DNA from: Caulobacter vibrioides
GTDB taxonomy: Bacteria > Pseudomonadota > Alphaproteobacteria > Caulobacterales > Caulobacteraceae
Assembly: GCA_001449105.1 (NCBI GenBank)
Contig: LNIY01000106.1
Span: 1-64,000 of the forward strand
Reading direction: 5' to 3'
DNA length: 64,000 nt
Shown here: in pieces, positions 61,191 through 64,000 of the stretch
Numbering within the stretch: the stretch's first letter is position 1
Layout of the letters: every line of letters begins with the position of its first letter
The notes under the pieces: generated by a model
The model's input: only the letters and a program-made list of their open reading frames with translations
Database searches by the model: none
What the model was told of the DNA's origin: nothing
Position numbers and translations under genes: made by a program

Positions 61191-61344
61191 GTCGGATCGA
61201 CGTTCAAAATCTGAGACAAAAACCTCGTCCTTCGACAGGCTCAGGATGAGGTTTTTCTACGGTCTGGGCCTGTAAATGGTCCTCATCCTGAGCTTGTCGA
61301 AGGACGAGGACCACGCTCGAACCTTGAACGTCGATACGGCCTAG
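61187..61344. repeat. family C palindromic element, copy 3
   Basis: A 158-base element: left end CTAGGTCGGATCGACGTTCA from 61187, right end TGAACGTCGATACGGCCTAG to 61344. The inside is different from copies 1 and 2: CCTCGTCCTTCGACAGGC, then CAGGATGAGG, and an inverted second copy CCTCATCCTGAG, then GTCGAAGGACGAGG. The stop TAG of the OmpA-like gene is in the left end. So the same ends enclose another palindrome. Confidence 0.85.
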
Positions 61345-61431
61345 CAGGCTGTTTTCGAAGCCATTGCCTCATCCGTGCAATTGCACACTGATCACGCGGA
61401 CTGCCTGCTGTTCGCGAGAGCCTCGACGAAA

Positions 61432-61461
61432 CAGGGCGCGGAACCCTCGTCCCGCGCCCTG
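61432..61461 (-). terminator. terminator of the second S9 peptidase gene
   Basis: Perfect 10-base stem CAGGGCGCGG / CCGCGCCCTG with a 10-base loop. On the minus strand it is followed by only TTTCG, so it is a weak intrinsic terminator. The remaining bases of the 300-base gap show nothing else. Confidence 0.65.
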
Positions 61462-61490
61462 CTCCTTCTTCGACCTGATCGCCCGGCCGC

Positions 61491-63440
61491 CTACTCGCCC
61501 AGCAGCGTCTTTCGCCAGAACATGATGCTGCTCCAGAAGTAGTAGTCGGCGTTTTCCTTCTTGCGGAAGACGTGGCCGTCGTTCTTGGCCAGCAGGTGCC
61601 AGGCCTGCCCGCCCTTGGCGCGGACGGCGGCGATCATCTGGTCGGCTTCGGAGGCTGGCACGCGCGGGTCCGTGCCGCCCGTGGCCACCAGCAGCGGGAT
61701 GGTGATCTTGTCGACGCTGGTCAGCGGCGAGATCTTCATCAGCTGGGCGCGCTGCTTGGGGTCGCGCTCGTCGCCGTACTCCACCCGGCGCAGGTCGCGC
61801 CGGTAGGACTGGGTGTTCTCCAGGAAGGTGACGAAGTTGGAGATCGCGACGTAGCAGTTGGCGCCCTTCAGGCGCGGACTGTAGTGCGTGGCCGAGGCGT
61901 AGCACATGTAGCCGCCGTAGGAGACGCCGTTGACCGCGAAACGGTCGGCGTCCAGGGCCGGCTCCCTGGTCAGGGCGTCGAGGAAGGCCCCGATGTCCTT
62001 GACCGAGTCCTCGCGCTTGAACGGGCCGTTGTCGAGATTGACGAAGCGCTTGCCGTAGCCCGACGAGCCGCGGACGTTGGGGAAGAACAGCGCCACGCCC
62101 AACTCGTTGACCAGGTAGTTGTTGCCGCCGAGGAAATCGGGACGGGTCTGGCCTTCGGGACCGCCGTGGATGTCGACGATCAGCGGGCGCTTGCCGGGGA
62201 ACCTGGCCGGGTCGGGCTGGTAGAGGAAGCCCGAGACCGTCTCGCCGTCGAAGCTCTTGATCTCGACGAGGCGCGGCTCGACGTTCCTGGCGGGGTCGAG
62301 GCCACCGGTCTCGCTGTGGGTCCACTGGGTGACCTTCAGCGTCTTGGCGTCGATCGAGAAGGCGTCGCCGGCGACCTTGGCCGACGACATCGACAGGCCG
62401 ATCTGGCCCCACGGCGCGACGTGGATCGACGCGCCGATGCTGTAGGGGATGACGCCGGCCGGCAGACCCTCGACGTTGCGCACCGCGCCGGTGGCCAGAT
62501 CCAGCACCCGCACCCGCGACACGCCCGCCTCGTTGATGGCGTAGACCGCGAAGCTTCCGTCGGGCGACAGGGCGAAATCGGAGACGTCCCAGCGCGCTTC
62601 CTTGCTGACCGGTACGAAGGCCTTGGTCTTCGCATCCAGGCGGCCCAGACGCAGGAAGTCGCTATCCTTGTCCGAGGTCAGCCACACCGAGCCGTCGTGG
62701 GCGTAGTGGGGATCGACGAACGAGGCCTTGGCCTTCGGGTCGGTCAGCGGGGTCATCGCGCCGCTGGCCAGATCCAGCTCGTAGACCATCGCCTCGTTGA
62801 TCGACATGCGATTGAGCACGAGGGCCTTTTTGCCGTCGGCCGAGAAGTCGGCGATGTTCCAGCCGCCGCCGGTGACCGTGGCGACCAGGCGGTCGGTCTT
62901 GGGGTCGCGCGGGTCGACGACATAGAGGTCCATGTCCGCGCCGTTGCGGCGCGAGGAGGCGTAGCCGACCTGCCTGCCGTCCGGCGACCACGCGCCGAAC
63001 CAGTTGCGGCTCTTGCCGTCGGTGACCAGGCGCGGGCGGCCGTCGACCAGCAGGTAGAGCTGGTAGAATTCGTCGCCGCCGACGTCCTTCTGCAGGACCA
63101 GCGCGTCGCCGGCCGGCGACAGGGCGGCGGTCAGGATCGGCTCGGCCTCGAAGCTCAGCTGGCGGCGGTCGGCGCCGGGTCCCGCCACCGTGTGCACCTG
63201 GTCGGTGCCGCCGAAGCGGGTCTTGACCAGCATCGAGCGGTCGGCGGGGTTCCAGCCCAGGAAGTTGGCGTGGCGGGCTTGCAGGTAGGGCGTGGTCGCC
63301 GAGACCAGCTCCTGCGGGATGGGCGGCAGGCCGTCGGCGACGATGGCGGCCGGAACGGCGGCGACGGGCGCGTTTTGGGCCATGGCGAGGCCGCCGCTCG
63401 CCGCCAGCAGGGCGAGCGTCAGGGTAAGGCGCGAGATCAT
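61491..63440 (-). CDS. S9-family exported peptidase
   Basis: A 649-residue exported serine peptidase (dipeptidyl/prolyl-oligopeptidase type). Signal peptide MISRLTLTLALLAASGGLAMAQ, beta-propeller of WD-like blades (about 50-380; AWSPDGRQVGYAS, DFALSPDGSFAVYA), then alpha/beta-hydrolase with DIHGGPEGQ, nucleophile NGVSYGGYMCYA, Asp in ATGGTDPRVPA and His in KNDGHVF. It lies directly downstream of a TonB-dependent receptor gene in the same direction, so the receptor may bring in peptides for it. Related in type but not a close copy of the peptidase at 24279. Confidence 0.92.
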   Translation of the reverse strand: MISRLTLTLALLAASGGLAMAQNAPVAAVPAAIVADGLPPIPQELVSATTPYLQARHANFLGWNPADRSMLVKTRFGGTDQVHTVAGPGADRRQLSFEAEPILTAALSPAGDALVLQKDVGGDEFYQLYLLVDGRPRLVTDGKSRNWFGAWSPDGRQVGYASSRRNGADMDLYVVDPRDPKTDRLVATVTGGGWNIADFSADGKKALVLNRMSINEAMVYELDLASGAMTPLTDPKAKASFVDPHYAHDGSVWLTSDKDSDFLRLGRLDAKTKAFVPVSKEARWDVSDFALSPDGSFAVYAINEAGVSRVRVLDLATGAVRNVEGLPAGVIPYSIGASIHVAPWGQIGLSMSSAKVAGDAFSIDAKTLKVTQWTHSETGGLDPARNVEPRLVEIKSFDGETVSGFLYQPDPARFPGKRPLIVDIHGGPEGQTRPDFLGGNNYLVNELGVALFFPNVRGSSGYGKRFVNLDNGPFKREDSVKDIGAFLDALTREPALDADRFAVNGVSYGGYMCYASATHYSPRLKGANCYVAISNFVTFLENTQSYRRDLRRVEYGDERDPKQRAQLMKISPLTSVDKITIPLLVATGGTDPRVPASEADQMIAAVRAKGGQAWHLLAKNDGHVFRKKENADYYFWSSIMFWRKTLLGE

Positions 63441-63467
63441 GGGGAAATCACCAATCGAGGGAGTGAG

Positions 63468-63540
63468 GCGCCGCCGGCCCCGGGGGATCGGCCGGCGGCG
63501 CGGGTGTCGGCCGCGCCCGGAGCTTGAGGGAAGCTCCGGG
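63468..63540 (-). other. two strong hairpins between receptor and peptidase genes
   Basis: Stem 1: GCGCCGCCGGCC (63468-63479) / GGCCGGCGGCGC (63490-63501), 12 perfect pairs. Stem 2: CCCGGAGCTT (63516-63525) / AAGCTCCGGG (63531-63540), 10 perfect pairs with a GAGGG loop. No T-run follows. They may protect the receptor mRNA and allow only part of transcription to reach the peptidase. Confidence 0.6.
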
Positions 63541-63596
63541 CTGTCGGGGTCGGGCGCGCCCGGCGGGGGCGACGAACGCGTCCGACCCCGGCGTCC

Positions 63597-64000
63597 CTAG
63601 AAGCGCATCCGCGCGCCCAGGGTCACGTAACGGCCGATGACGTCGTAGTAGGGCGAGTAGAGCGAGCCGATCGGCGGCTCCTTGTCGAACAGGTTGGTGG
63701 CGTTGGCGTAGAGCTCGACGTTGTAGCCATTGAGCTCGGGCAGCTTGGCGCGCACGCCCAGGTCGACATAGGTGTAGGCCTTGATGTGGCCGTTCACGAG
63801 ATCGACGGTGTTGTTGTAGTTGCCGGGCGAGATGTAGCGGGCCCGCAGGTTGGCCCCGAACACCGGACCCGAATAGTCCAGGCTGCTGACGACGCGGAAC
63901 TCCGGCACGCCCAGGCCGAACGAGTAGCCCTGCGAGCGGACGTAGTCGATCTCGCTGACGCCGTCGTTGGTGGTCAGGTTGTTGACCCAGGTGCCGACGG
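63597..64000 (-). CDS. TonB-dependent receptor, 3' part
   Basis: The last 133 codons of an outer-membrane receptor that continues beyond the window edge; the frame is open to base 64000. The C-terminal barrel strands are clear: LRARYISPGNYNNTVDL, the ELYANATNLFDKEPP block that is near-universal at the end of TonB receptors, and the final LGARMRF with a C-terminal phenylalanine. It probably forms an operon with the S9 peptidase. Confidence 0.88.
   Translation of the reverse strand, partial: VGTWVNNLTTNDGVSEIDYVRSQGYSFGLGVPEFRVVSSLDYSGPVFGANLRARYISPGNYNNTVDLVNGHIKAYTYVDLGVRAKLPELNGYNVELYANATNLFDKEPPIGSLYSPYYDVIGRYVTLGARMRF

Overview
The window looks like a chromosomal piece of a Caulobacterales alphaproteobacterium, most likely Caulobacter or a close relative. 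The reasons are very high GC, many GTG/TTG starts, two HWE-type histidine kinases paired with stand-alone receivers, GGAAC-N16-CGTT promoters of the EcfG/SigT general stress type, several large TonB-dependent receptors, and the order SUV3-like helicase, S4 protein, ferredoxin FdxA and CarD. The species call is inference; no search was run.

Layout. 1-4.8 kb: aldo/keto reductase with divergent LysR regulator, a VOC protein, an APH-fold phosphotransferase and a PadR/membrane-protein pair. 5-12.6 kb (minus): MASE1 hybrid kinase, PhnA-like protein, exported phosphoesterase, exported protein, xerD coupled to an exported protein. 12.9-16.5 kb: PQQ glucose dehydrogenase coupled to an OprB porin (periplasmic glucose oxidation). 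16.9-20.7 kb: aroK-aroB, then a stress-promoter-driven HWE kinase/receiver pair. 20.9-31.4 kb: TonB receptor divergent from an S9 peptidase, ogt, an amidohydrolase and a PAS/GAF hybrid kinase behind a second stress-type promoter. 31.8-39.3 kb: helicase, S4 protein, exported protein, GGDEF-EAL protein, fdxA, carD.

39.4-49.2 kb is accessory: a gene whose middle resembles a leukocidin-type beta-pore toxin, an AraC regulator (a 17-bp motif lies upstream of both), a DUF1801 protein, a Fur-type iron locus (siderophore receptor plus PepSY protein), a GH74 xyloglucanase with a xyl-box-like operator, and an esterase. A second HWE kinase/receiver pair and tRNA-Arg(CCT) follow.

51.3-61.2 kb is the most unusual region: two divergent, tightly coupled operons in which every product appears to carry an export signal. 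The left operon (six genes) encodes a CsgG-like/DUF4384-like protein, two proteins with matching AIGSI repeats, and three unknowns. The right operon (three genes) encodes a glycine-zipper/SH3 protein, a WD40-like repeat protein fused to a caspase-like protease with an intact His/Cys dyad, and an OmpA-type peptidoglycan-binding lipoprotein-like protein. I read it as an envelope-located caspase/secretion system that I cannot match to a described one. The window ends in another S9 peptidase and the 3' part of a TonB receptor.

Three dispersed palindromic repeat families lie at gene ends. One has conserved terminal inverted repeats that begin inside stop codons and enclose exchangeable inner palindromes.
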